21,976 bases of DNA from Parcubacteria group bacterium (GTDB lineage: Bacteria; Patescibacteriota; Minisyncoccia; JACPCQ01), in NCBI GenBank assembly GCA_016179715.1, contig JACPCQ010000058.1, positions 1-21,976 of the forward strand. Reading direction: 5' to 3'. The notes below the pieces were generated by a model. That model was given only the letters and a program-made list of their open reading frames with translations. It searched no databases and was not told where the DNA came from. Below, piece by piece: positions 1 through 7,139 of this stretch. The translations under genes and the position numbers were made by a program. How positions within the stretch are numbered: the stretch's first letter is position 1; each line of letters opens with the position of its first letter.

Positions 1-485
1 CGCAAGCGTCCTTTTCGGACGATAAGTTTCGCCACCACACGTTCTCTCTCCAGATACGATAAAAAACCGAGGAGAAAGACGCTACCGTATCTGTGCGACG
101 TGTCTTCAAGGACAACGGGGTTGATTGTTCCCGAAAAACGGCCCGGCAAAGAAAACAGCACGAGATCCATCCCGTTTTCAGCGTTTTTCTTTATCTCCAA
201 ATCAACCCTCTCTTCATTTATATACGCATACGGTTTACATCCTGTAGAGATAAGGTGCTTGACCGACAGCAGGAGATTTTTGGAAACGACAACCCCGTTT
301 CCAAAAAACACATACTCCTTTTTGGGCTCTTCGCAGATTATCGGAACAATTGCGTTTCGAAATCTGTCCAACCCGTACATGGAGACGTAGTCCTTCTCCT
401 TCTCTACCTCGCCTCTCACGGCTACAGAAGAGGCAGCAAAACATACCATCGCAACGATACAGAAAATTCTGATGTTTGTTTGCAC
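1..485 (-). CDS. Exported trypsin-like serine protease, N-terminal part (truncated by window edge)
   Basis: A frame open from the GTG at 485 to the window edge encodes 161 residues. The start is supported by AAGGGGAG seven bases upstream, the only strong Shine-Dalgarno sequence in the window. Residues 1-25 look like a signal peptide (basic start, then IFCIVAMVCFAASSVAV). A segment GNGVVVSKNLLLSVKHLI matches the strand and catalytic-His region of trypsin/HtrA-like proteases (usual form GTGVVIS...TAAHV), with His as the expected catalytic residue. About 40 residues later NGMDLVLFSLPG matches the catalytic-Asp region (DLALL). The Ser motif would lie beyond the left edge. Known for the family: extracytoplasmic proteolysis. 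The inference is an exported S1-family peptidase; with the Ser region unseen, activity cannot be judged. The gene is divergent from the nuclease at 628. Confidence 0.72.
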   Translation of the reverse strand, partial: MQTNIRIFCIVAMVCFAASSVAVRGEVEKEKDYVSMYGLDRFRNAIVPIICEEPKKEYVFFGNGVVVSKNLLLSVKHLISTGCKPYAYINEERVDLEIKKNAENGMDLVLFSLPGRFSGTINPVVLEDTSHRYGSVFLLGFLSYLERERVVAKLIVRKGRL

Positions 486-591
486 AATTTTTCTCCCCTT
501 TGCGCCGCAGAGTACCCGCAGATACTCGCAAAACGCACATCTGAAGATTTTTAATACAACTGTCTGAACACAGCATACTCCCCCCAATCAA

Positions 592-620
592 TTAATCAAG
601 AATAGAAAACATGTTATCAT
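592..620 (+). promoter_or_regulatory. Candidate promoter for the RecB-like nuclease, leaderless arrangement
   Basis: TATCAT at 615-620 matches the -10 consensus at 5 of 6 bases. It ends seven bases before the ATG at 628. TTAATC at 592-597 with a 17-base spacer is a weak -35. No Shine-Dalgarno sequence lies before the ATG, so transcription would begin at or next to the start codon. Confidence 0.4.
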
Positions 621-627
621 AGCGAAT

Positions 628-1827
628 ATGCGCACATCATATTCCGCCCTCAACACCTATAAGACCTGCCCGCTCAAGTTTAAATACCAGGAGATTGACA
701 GAATAAAGGTTCCTAAGGGAAAGGAGGCCGTTTTTGGCACAACTATCCATTCGGCACTGCATTATATGTTTACGCATGAGCCACTCTACCCTTCTCTGGA
801 CCAGGTGCTTGATTTCTTCGGAAAAAAGTGGATGGAGGCGCAAGAGAAAGTAACGCTTGAGGCAAAAGAGGCCGAAGCATACCACAACCAAGGCGCCACA
901 CTGCTCTCAAGCTTTTATAAAAAAAATCAGCCATGGAATTTTCATGTGCTAGACATGGAATCGCGCTTTGAGGTGTTTCTGGAGGACCCGGATACTAAAG
1001 AGTCGCATGTTGTCGCCGGTGTGATTGACCGCATTGATAAAATCGGAGACAACCATTACGAAATTATTGACTATAAAACAAGCCGCCGCATGCCCGCACA
1101 GGCGCAACTGGATACGGATTTACAAATGTCCGTCTATCACCTCGGGCTCCTGCATAAATGGCCTCATCTGGAAGCCGAAAATATTAAATTGAGCCTGCAT
1201 TTTTTAAAACACGGGGAAAAAATTTCCACAGCCCGATCAAATGATGCACTCAAAGAAACCAGAACGCAGGTCCTCTCTACACTCCGGGAGATAAAAAGAC
1301 GTATCGCAAAAGACGATTTTCCCCCTACCCCCTCCGCACTCTGTGACTGGTGCGGCTATCGCTCTCTATGCCCGATGTGGCGACATCTGTATCAGGACGA
1401 AAAATCAAAAATAAAAAATGAGCAGGAACTTGCTCCTTTAGTGCAGGAATACATCGCGCTCAAGGCTTCTAGCCAGCAAAATAAACTCCGTCTGCGCGAG
1501 TTACAGGCAAAAATAGAAGATTTTATGACAAGCGAAAAGTTGGAGCGCGTCTTTTCGGACAACGCATACCTTACCCGAAGAAACAGGGAAAAACCCGTCT
1601 ACGACGTGGAAAGGGTCAGGTCCATACTGACCGCTGCGGGAAAGTGGGACGCGATACTCAAAGCAGACGAGCGGAAACTGGAAGCAATCGTCAAAACACT
1701 CCCGTCGGAAACCCAAGAACAGTTGCGCGAAGCGATTACAGACATAAAACGCTTCACGATACTCACCCTCTCAAAAAAGAAAGTTACCCGCGGACTGGAC
1801 GGGGCAGAAGAAGATACGCGCTCATAA
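628..1827 (+). CDS. RecB/Cas4-like PD-(D/E)XK nuclease with Fe-S cysteine cluster
   Basis: A 399-residue protein with the AddB/Cas4-type nuclease layout. Cys14 sits in TCPLKFKY near the N-terminus. His41 follows, then GVIDRID (Asp134) and IIDYKTS (Asp148, Lys150), the catalytic PD-(D/E)XK core. Cys239, Cys242 and Cys248 in CDWCGYRSLCPMW complete the four cysteines that bind a 4Fe-4S cluster in this family. All key residues are present. Residues 255-399 form a charged, probably helical extension with no recognised domain. There is no helicase part, so this is a stand-alone nuclease module; such proteins may work with a separate helicase in end processing, which is an inference. The 3' end overlaps the convergent gene at 1822-2214 by six bases. 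Confidence 0.85.
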   Translation: MRTSYSALNTYKTCPLKFKYQEIDRIKVPKGKEAVFGTTIHSALHYMFTHEPLYPSLDQVLDFFGKKWMEAQEKVTLEAKEAEAYHNQGATLLSSFYKKNQPWNFHVLDMESRFEVFLEDPDTKESHVVAGVIDRIDKIGDNHYEIIDYKTSRRMPAQAQLDTDLQMSVYHLGLLHKWPHLEAENIKLSLHFLKHGEKISTARSNDALKETRTQVLSTLREIKRRIAKDDFPPTPSALCDWCGYRSLCPMWRHLYQDEKSKIKNEQELAPLVQEYIALKASSQQNKLRLRELQAKIEDFMTSEKLERVFSDNAYLTRRNREKPVYDVERVRSILTAAGKWDAILKADERKLEAIVKTLPSETQEQLREAITDIKRFTILTLSKKKVTRGLDGAEEDTRS

Positions 1828-2214
1828 ATCACAATTAACCGCTTTTTCGTAGCCTGCACGTTCTGCTTCTGCCGGAGATACAAACCATATTTTATTCTCT
1901 TCCTTTATACGATCCACGCCGCCGCACCAAAGCGCGTAATATTTCGTCCCGTTTTTACTTGCAACATAATTTTTTCCGGTTATCTGTATTCCCGCTCCGG
2001 CGATATATTCCTGTTGTCCCGCTGTTACAGCTCCTACGGCGCTCGCGGCGGGAGGCACCAGAAGACGTACTGCAGGACGTGTAGAGGAAACTATCGAGAG
2101 CCTCCCGAGCCCAAAACTAATGAGTGCCACGGCAGCGATAACGGTAATGAGAAAAAGCTCTTCACGAGAAATTTCCCAATATGCTTTGACTTTTTGAAAA
2201 AGGGATGCTAACAT
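1822..2214 (-). CDS. Small membrane-anchored protein with Ada-like cysteine motif
   Basis: A 130-residue protein of unknown function. Residues 20-40 form one transmembrane segment (ELFLITVIAAVALISFGLG) after a short basic N-terminus. A low-complexity Ala/Val/Pro linker follows. Residues 80-128 carry YVASKNGTKYY..WC, RIKEENKIWF and SPAEAERAGY..AVNC, which resemble the spacing of the Ada-type metal-binding domain. Only two cysteines remain (97 and 128) where Ada has four, so zinc binding as in Ada is doubtful. From memory this motif recurs in small membrane proteins of Parcubacteria-type genomes. The orientation suggests an extracytoplasmic C-terminal domain. The gene diverges from rpmA and overlaps the end of the upstream nuclease gene by six bases. 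Confidence 0.65.
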   Translation of the reverse strand: MLASLFQKVKAYWEISREELFLITVIAAVALISFGLGRLSIVSSTRPAVRLLVPPAASAVGAVTAGQQEYIAGAGIQITGKNYVASKNGTKYYALWCGGVDRIKEENKIWFVSPAEAERAGYEKAVNCDL

Positions 2215-2281
2215 AACGGTGTTGCAAACATAAATTTTCGAGGCAAACGGACAGCAGTAATCACACGTAAAAAGTCCTCTT

Positions 2282-2287
2282 TATAAC
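2282..2287 (+). promoter_or_regulatory. Candidate -10 element of rpmA, leaderless arrangement
   Basis: TATAAC (5 of 6 consensus bases) ends six bases before the rpmA ATG at 2294. No clear -35 hexamer and no Shine-Dalgarno sequence are visible. Confidence 0.4.
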
Positions 2288-2293
2288 AAAAAC

Positions 2294-2575
2294 ATGGCAC
2301 ATACAAAAGCAGGCGGCTCAACACAAAACGGCAGGGATTCTCAACCAAAATACCTGGGAATAAAGCTTTACGCGGGGCAGAAAGCGCTCCCCGGGTCAAT
2401 ACTGGTGCGGCAGCGCGGAACCGCGATTAATGCCGGAATAAATGTGCGCAGAGGAAATGATGACACGCTCTATGCAATCAAAGAAGGTGTCGTAAGATAC
2501 ACATTGAGTCGCCGGAGTTCCTTTAACGGCAAAACCGCAAAACGACATATTGTCAGCGTTGTTTCTTCTGCGTAA
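2294..2575 (+). CDS. rpmA: Ribosomal protein bL27
   Basis: A 93-residue protein of normal bL27 length. It begins AHTKAGGSTQNGRDSQPKYLG, the conserved N-terminal tail that reaches the peptidyl-transferase centre of the 50S subunit, and continues with GQKALPGSILVRQRGT, also diagnostic. Unlike Firmicutes bL27 there is no cleaved N-terminal extension before the MAHTKAGG start. The gene is usually next to rplU (bL21), but here rplU lies about 10 kb away on the other strand. The last 23 bases overlap the 3' end of convergent pyrG. Confidence 0.95.
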   Translation: MAHTKAGGSTQNGRDSQPKYLGIKLYAGQKALPGSILVRQRGTAINAGINVRRGNDDTLYAIKEGVVRYTLSRRSSFNGKTAKRHIVSVVSSA

Positions 2576-4238
2576 CGCGTGATGTTGTGCGTCTCCATTT
2601 TTTCTCCGCGCGTCCCAGACAGCGTGTCTTTGCCGCCATGATAAGCCCATTAAAAAGCGGGTGCGGATGAAAGGGTCGCGATTTGAACTCCGGGTGAAAT
2701 TGCGTGCCGACAAAAAATGGATGGTCGGGAAGCTCGATAATTTCTACCAGATTTTTTTGCGGATGAATTCCGGCAACGGCAAGACCGTGCTGCTCAAGCT
2801 GGTTACGGAATTTGTTGTTTAATTCGTAGCGATGGCGATGGCGTTCGGTGATATTGCGCTCTCTGTAGAACCGCATGCTTTTCGTCTTTGGGCGCACTTC
2901 GCAGCGATAGGACCCCAGGCGCATGGAACCGCCGTATTTTTTTTCTTTCAATAACGTCTCCTGCTCTTCAAGAAGCCCGATAACCGGAAAGGGGGTTTTC
3001 GGGTCTATCTCGGTAGAGTTTGCCCCGGGCATACCGGCAAGGGAACGGGCAAATTCTATCACGGCCAGCTGCATGCCGTAGCAAATCCCCAAATAGGGAA
3101 TATGATGAGTCCGCGCGTAATGGATGACTTTTATTTTGCCCTCTACTCCCCTGCTTCCAAATCCCCCGGGAACAATTATCCCGTCATAGCGTTTGAGCCC
3201 TAAAAGCGCCGCTGCGGAGTTTTCATACGATTCCGCGGCCAGCCAGTCTATTATCGGACAACAGCCCTGCCGCCAAGCAGAGTGCTTAATCGCTTCAATC
3301 ACCGAAATATAAGAATCGGAAAGCGTAAACTTTCCTGTTGCAAAATATTTTCCGACAATGCCGATGCGTACTTCTTTTTTTGCATTACGCGCTCTGCGCA
3401 CAAAATTATTCCAGTGTCCGTTGCGATGCGCCCGAGACCGTATGCCGAAGTGCAGAAAAATACGTTCTGAAATTTTATCCCGCGCAAAATTTATCGGTAC
3501 CTCATAAACACTTTGAATATCCGGAGCAGAAATAACATCCTCCTCGTTAATATTGCAAAATACCGCAATTTTCTGTTTGCGCGGCCGGTCTAACAACACC
3601 GGAGCGCGCGCCACAATGATATCGGGCTGTATGCCGGCGCTATTCAGCGAACGTGTTGCGTGCTGTGTCGGTTTCGTCTTCATTTCCCCGATGGTTCCGG
3701 GTACCGGCAGATATGAAACCATAATAAAAAGCACATCTTTGGGATGGCGAAGTTTCAACATGCGCGCCGCTTCAAGAAAAAGTAAATTCTGATACTCCCC
3801 TACTGTCCCGCCGATTTCTACAAGAACGAAATCGGACTTTGTTTTTTTCCCGGCTTGAGTAATACGCGCAATTACCTCTTCCGGAATATGAGGCACCACT
3901 TCCACACATTTTCCCTGATAAAACAAATTGCGCTCCCGTGTGATGACGCTCTGATATACCGCTCCCGTGGTCATATAATTGAGCCGGTACATATTCTGGT
4001 CTAAAAACCGCTCGTAATTGCCGATGTCCTGGTCACATTCCAATCCGTCATCGGTTACAAAGACCTCCCCATGCTCGACGGGGTTCATCGTTCCCGCATC
4101 CACGTTGATATAAGGATCAATCTTAATTGCGGTAACGCGATAGCCGTAACTCTTAAGGATGTTGCCGACAGAGGCAGTGGTAATCCCTTTCCCGATGCCG
4201 GACATCACTCCCCCGACCACAAAAACATATCTCGCCAT
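2553..4238 (-). CDS. pyrG: CTP synthase
   Basis: A 561-residue glutamine-dependent CTP synthase, which makes CTP from UTP with ATP and glutamine. The synthase domain (1-270) has the nucleotide-binding GGVMSGIGKG at 9-18, KIDPYINVDAGTMNPVEHGEVFV at 39-61, ECDQDIGNYERF (Asp71 as metal ligand) and EIGGTVGE at 141-148. The class-I glutaminase domain (about 290-540) has GGFGSRG, PYLGICYGMQ with nucleophile Cys386, and QFHPEF with His515/Glu517. All catalytic residues are present. A basic tail of about 25 residues extends past the usual end and is encoded partly over convergent rpmA. The gene lies 39 bases downstream of rplI in the same direction, with no Shine-Dalgarno sequence, and is probably co-transcribed with it. 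Confidence 0.96.
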   Translation of the reverse strand: MARYVFVVGGVMSGIGKGITTASVGNILKSYGYRVTAIKIDPYINVDAGTMNPVEHGEVFVTDDGLECDQDIGNYERFLDQNMYRLNYMTTGAVYQSVITRERNLFYQGKCVEVVPHIPEEVIARITQAGKKTKSDFVLVEIGGTVGEYQNLLFLEAARMLKLRHPKDVLFIMVSYLPVPGTIGEMKTKPTQHATRSLNSAGIQPDIIVARAPVLLDRPRKQKIAVFCNINEEDVISAPDIQSVYEVPINFARDKISERIFLHFGIRSRAHRNGHWNNFVRRARNAKKEVRIGIVGKYFATGKFTLSDSYISVIEAIKHSAWRQGCCPIIDWLAAESYENSAAALLGLKRYDGIIVPGGFGSRGVEGKIKVIHYARTHHIPYLGICYGMQLAVIEFARSLAGMPGANSTEIDPKTPFPVIGLLEEQETLLKEKKYGGSMRLGSYRCEVRPKTKSMRFYRERNITERHRHRYELNNKFRNQLEQHGLAVAGIHPQKNLVEIIELPDHPFFVGTQFHPEFKSRPFHPHPLFNGLIMAAKTRCLGRAEKKWRRTTSRVTQKKQR

Positions 4239-4277
4239 TTTAGTCTGGTTGCTACGTTTCGCGTGATAAATTATGTG

Positions 4278-4736
4278 TTATTCATCGGTGGACGCCGTGA
4301 TCGTTATGGTAACGCTTGCCTGTTTTTCTACACCGGGAAGGGACACGTGTACGGCATGTGATCCGAGGGTTTTGATTGGTTCTTTCATCGTTACGGCCTC
4401 CTTCAAAACATTCACGCCGGTCAATTCCGCAAGCGCTTTGGCTATGTCTGACGCAGTGACTCCGGCAAAAAGCGTCCCCCTCTCTCCCGCCTTCCGTACA
4501 AGTGTTATGGTTCTCCCATCCAGAAAAGCAGCGGCGCGGATAAATTGCTCTGCCTGCGCTTCTTTCTCCGCTTTTCCTTTTGCTCTGTTCACTTCAAGGT
4601 CCCTAAGAACCTCCGGAGAAGCAATAATTGCCAAGCGCCTCGGGAATAAAAAATTTCGCGCATATCCGTCACGGATATCCTTTACTTCCCACTTTCCCCC
4701 GATATGCGGGACGTCTTGCAGAAAAACGACTTTCAT
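4278..4736 (-). CDS. rplI: Ribosomal protein bL9
   Basis: A 152-residue protein. The start at 4736 gives MKVVFLQDVPHIGGKWEVKD, the canonical bL9 N-terminus, followed by GYARNFLFPRRLAI, the rRNA-binding signature. A further 28 in-frame codons upstream to 4820 look like leader sequence. The central helix is rich in Lys/Glu/Ala and the C-terminal domain contains LFAGVTASDIAKAL, as expected. bL9 stabilises the L1 stalk region and affects reading-frame maintenance. Some CPR lineages are reported to lack bL9, so its presence limits the possible placement. No Shine-Dalgarno sequence is near the ATG; AAGGAAAGG lies about 22 bases upstream, too far for a normal one. Confidence 0.93.
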   Translation of the reverse strand: MKVVFLQDVPHIGGKWEVKDIRDGYARNFLFPRRLAIIASPEVLRDLEVNRAKGKAEKEAQAEQFIRAAAFLDGRTITLVRKAGERGTLFAGVTASDIAKALAELTGVNVLKEAVTMKEPIKTLGSHAVHVSLPGVEKQASVTITITASTDE

Positions 4737-4770
4737 GTTATGCGTAGAAACAAGAATCCTTTCCTTATTA

Positions 4771-4799
4771 AGATTAGCACAAAATCGCAAAACACTAAA
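4771..4799 (-). promoter_or_regulatory. Possible promoter in the ctpA-rplI gap
   Basis: Read on the minus strand: TTTAGT, 17 bases, then TAATCT preceded by TGC (an extended -10). It would give a leader of about 30 bases before the rplI ATG. Both hexamers are imperfect. Confidence 0.3.
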
Positions 4800-4839
4800 A
4801 TACCCGCGGGGACGTGACATATCTTATTCCGGACTTGCT

Positions 4840-6090
4840 TCAGCGCGTCAAAATCACCTTCCCGCGCTCGGCAATCCCTTCGCGCACAATCTCTAAAGCT
4901 CGCTTAAGCTGGGTATCTGCGAGCTGTTCGGTATCTTTGGGATCTTGAGCAATTTCTACATCCGGAGTGAGTCCTTTTTCTGAAATCGTATTTCCTTCCG
5001 GAGTGAACCATCGGGCAACAGTTATCTTCAGCGAGGTGTTATCCGTCACCGGCACGAGCTCTTGCACCGAACCCTTGCCAAAAGTCTGCTCACCCACTAT
5101 TATCGCTACCCCGTGTTCTTTAAGCGCTCCCGCAAGAATCTCTGATGCTGAAGCGGATCCTTTATTGACAAGCACCGCCATTGACAGATTATTAAATATG
5201 TCATATCCCTTACTGCGATAAAGCTTTTCCCGCCCGTCATTAAAACGTTCGCGCGCAACTATTTCGCCCGGCGGCAGGAACCAGCTTGCAATATCTACCG
5301 ACACCTCCAAAAACCCTCCCGGGTTATTGCGTAAATCCAGCACTAGGCCGTATTGCCCTTTCTGAATCATTTCGCGAAGCGCTTCCCGGAAAAGCTGTGG
5401 AGCACGTTCAGAAAAAGTTGAGAGTCGGATTACAAATATGCCGCTTTCTTTCGTCTCGGTTTCTATGTTCGGGATTACGACAACATCCCGCACCACCGAT
5501 ATCTTCAGCGGCTCTTCTGCTCCCTCCCGAATGATAAGAAACGTAACGGTGCTTCCCTTTGGTCCGCGGATGCGTTTTACCGCCTCTTCAACGCTTATAC
5601 CGTCTGCGGATTCTTTGTCAATCTCTGCAATGCGGTCTCCCGCTTTGATTCCCGCACGCCAGGCCGGGGTGTCTTTTATCGGCGCAATAACAGTAAGCAC
5701 ATTTTGACGGATTCCGATTTCCATTCCCACTCCTTCAAAATCCCCGCGCACACTGCTTTCAAAAATTTCTTTTTCCTGCGGAGGAAAGAAGGTTGTATAA
5801 GGATCATCCAGCGACCTTGTCAGCCCGGAGATGGCTCCCCACAGCATCTCCTGTCGGCTGGTCGATCCGTCGGCCGGAGCAAACTTGTCCTCCAAGATAT
5901 TCCACGCTTTCCAAAAAGGCATAAAATCCACCTCTTCCCGGGGCGGCATGGAGAACTCTTTGTGTAATATATTACCTACCCACTCCACCTCCGGGCGCCC
6001 CGCATAACCGGCGTATACGCCGACAAAAAAACTGGCGCCGATAAACAAAGCGCCGATAAACAGGATAGTAATAATACGTATCCGCGACAT
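4840..6090 (-). CDS. ctpA: S41 family C-terminal processing protease
   Basis: A 416-residue carboxyl-terminal processing peptidase. Residues 5-27 are an N-terminal membrane anchor or uncleaved signal. DDPYTTFFPPQE (95-106) is the usual S41 lead-in. A PDZ domain covers roughly 115-205 (GVGMEIG, AGIKAGDRIAEID). The protease core has LDLRNNPGG (251-259), GSASASE (311-317) holding the catalytic serine, and TFGKGS with catalytic Lys339. Family role: tail-specific cleavage of extracytoplasmic proteins. All motifs are intact and the length is typical. It is the first gene of a minus-strand series ending in rplI and pyrG and is divergent from corA. The start is chosen because the anchor begins right after it and a promoter ends eight bases upstream. 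Confidence 0.93.
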   Translation of the reverse strand: MSRIRIITILFIGALFIGASFFVGVYAGYAGRPEVEWVGNILHKEFSMPPREEVDFMPFWKAWNILEDKFAPADGSTSRQEMLWGAISGLTRSLDDPYTTFFPPQEKEIFESSVRGDFEGVGMEIGIRQNVLTVIAPIKDTPAWRAGIKAGDRIAEIDKESADGISVEEAVKRIRGPKGSTVTFLIIREGAEEPLKISVVRDVVVIPNIETETKESGIFVIRLSTFSERAPQLFREALREMIQKGQYGLVLDLRNNPGGFLEVSVDIASWFLPPGEIVARERFNDGREKLYRSKGYDIFNNLSMAVLVNKGSASASEILAGALKEHGVAIIVGEQTFGKGSVQELVPVTDNTSLKITVARWFTPEGNTISEKGLTPDVEIAQDPKDTEQLADTQLKRALEIVREGIAERGKVILTR

Positions 6091-6098
6091 GTTTTATA

Positions 6099-6127
6099 AT
6101 TATCTCAAGACTGCGGACAAAATGCAA
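6099..6127 (-). promoter_or_regulatory. Candidate ctpA promoter, leaderless arrangement
   Basis: On the minus strand TTGCAT (6122-6127), a 17-base spacer and GATAAT (6099-6104). The -10 ends eight bases before the ATG at 6090, leaving no room for a Shine-Dalgarno sequence on the transcript. Confidence 0.55.
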
Positions 6128-6136
6128 ATAAGCGCT

Positions 6137-6216
6137 TTTACTCCGACGACAGGGATGTAGTATACTATACATAACGTACCAAACATACCAAGACATGCTA
6201 GGATTATCCACATAAT
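6137..6216 (+). promoter_or_regulatory. Two alternative -10 regions before corA
   Basis: TTTACT (6137-6142), 18 bases and TATACT (6161-6166) form one possible promoter with a leader of about 50 bases. A second hexamer, CATAAT at 6211-6216, ends eight bases before the ATG at 6225 and fits the leaderless layout of neighbouring genes, but it lacks a -35. The sequence does not decide between them. Confidence 0.35.
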
Positions 6217-6224
6217 ACTCGCCT

Positions 6225-7139
6225 ATGATTTCCATTCTGCGCCATGAAGAGTCTCCTGTCCGCTGGATTCATATTTCAAAAGCCTCCAGTCAGGAGATAC
6301 GGGAAACCGTAAAACCGCTTGCGCTCCATCCGCTTATTGAACGCGCACTCTACAATCCAACCTTACGCTCCTCGGCCGAAGAATATGAGCAGGTTATTTA
6401 CATGACACTGCAATTTCCTTTCTTTAATGAAGATGTGCTTGCCATTCAACAGCGTGAAGTGGATTTTGTTATAAAAAAAGATCTCTTGCTCACGGTAACA
6501 TACCAGACGCTCCCGATTATTGATGGCTTGGTTGCATCTCTCGGCGAGGAAATAAAAAAGAACACGGCGGGTGAACATGCGGGATTTTTGCTCTTTGAAC
6601 TCATCAGACAGCTCTATGCGGGAACACAGGCCCAGCTTGACCGTATTGAACAAAGTATTGTTGCCATAGAAGAAAATATTTTCCACGGACACGAACGTGA
6701 GCTGGTTCGTCTGATATCGCTCGTCCGCAGGGACATTATAGACGTACGGCGTGTCATAGAGACGCATGAGAGCGTTCTTGTCTCGCTTGAGCAACTAGGC
6801 ACACGCATGTTTGACAAGCATTTCACGCCGTATTTAAATGCGCTTACCGGAGAATACTATAAAGTATGGAGCCTCGTGGAAAACAAAAAAGAAACCGTTG
6901 AGGCGCTGCAAGAAACAAATGATTCCTTGCTTTCCACGCGCACCGGCGAAATTACGAAGAATCTTACGATTATGGCTTTTGTGACTTTCCCGCTCATGCT
7001 GCTCTCGAGCATCTTCGGAATGAACACTATTCGCGTGCCGATTGTCGGCTCACAATATGATTTTTGGATTATCATTGCCATCATGGTAGCCAGCACCGTC
7101 GGCATGTTCATATTTTTCAAAATAAAAAAATGGCTTTGA
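6225..7139 (+). CDS. corA: CorA-family divalent cation transporter
   Basis: A 304-residue CorA-like Mg2+/Co2+ channel. The soluble N-terminal part (1-240) ends in long helices with many charged residues. Two transmembrane segments follow: about 246-264 ending in SSIFGMN with the signature Gly-Met-Asn at 265-267, and 280-299. It ends with the basic tail KIKKWL. A pentamer in the inner membrane is expected for the family. The periplasmic loop after GMN is short (TIRVPIVGSQYDF) and keeps an acidic residue near its end. Its last ten bases overlap cysS, so the two genes are probably one transcription unit. Its regulation cannot be read from the short upstream region. Confidence 0.93.
   Translation: MISILRHEESPVRWIHISKASSQEIRETVKPLALHPLIERALYNPTLRSSAEEYEQVIYMTLQFPFFNEDVLAIQQREVDFVIKKDLLLTVTYQTLPIIDGLVASLGEEIKKNTAGEHAGFLLFELIRQLYAGTQAQLDRIEQSIVAIEENIFHGHERELVRLISLVRRDIIDVRRVIETHESVLVSLEQLGTRMFDKHFTPYLNALTGEYYKVWSLVENKKETVEALQETNDSLLSTRTGEITKNLTIMAFVTFPLMLLSSIFGMNTIRVPIVGSQYDFWIIIAIMVASTVGMFIFFKIKKWL

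Noticed and set aside
93..554. Plus-strand 153-residue and overlapping open frames at the left end
   Set aside because: They are antisense to the partial protease, which has a signal peptide, family motifs and a Shine-Dalgarno sequence; the plus-strand product has no recognisable features.
4273..4896. 207-residue plus-strand open frame
   Set aside because: Antisense to bL9, whose N-terminal and rRNA-binding signatures are clear.
6167..6224. Magnesium-sensing riboswitch before corA
   Set aside because: The possible leader is under 60 bases and shows no stable hairpin; a nearer -10 may make it leaderless.
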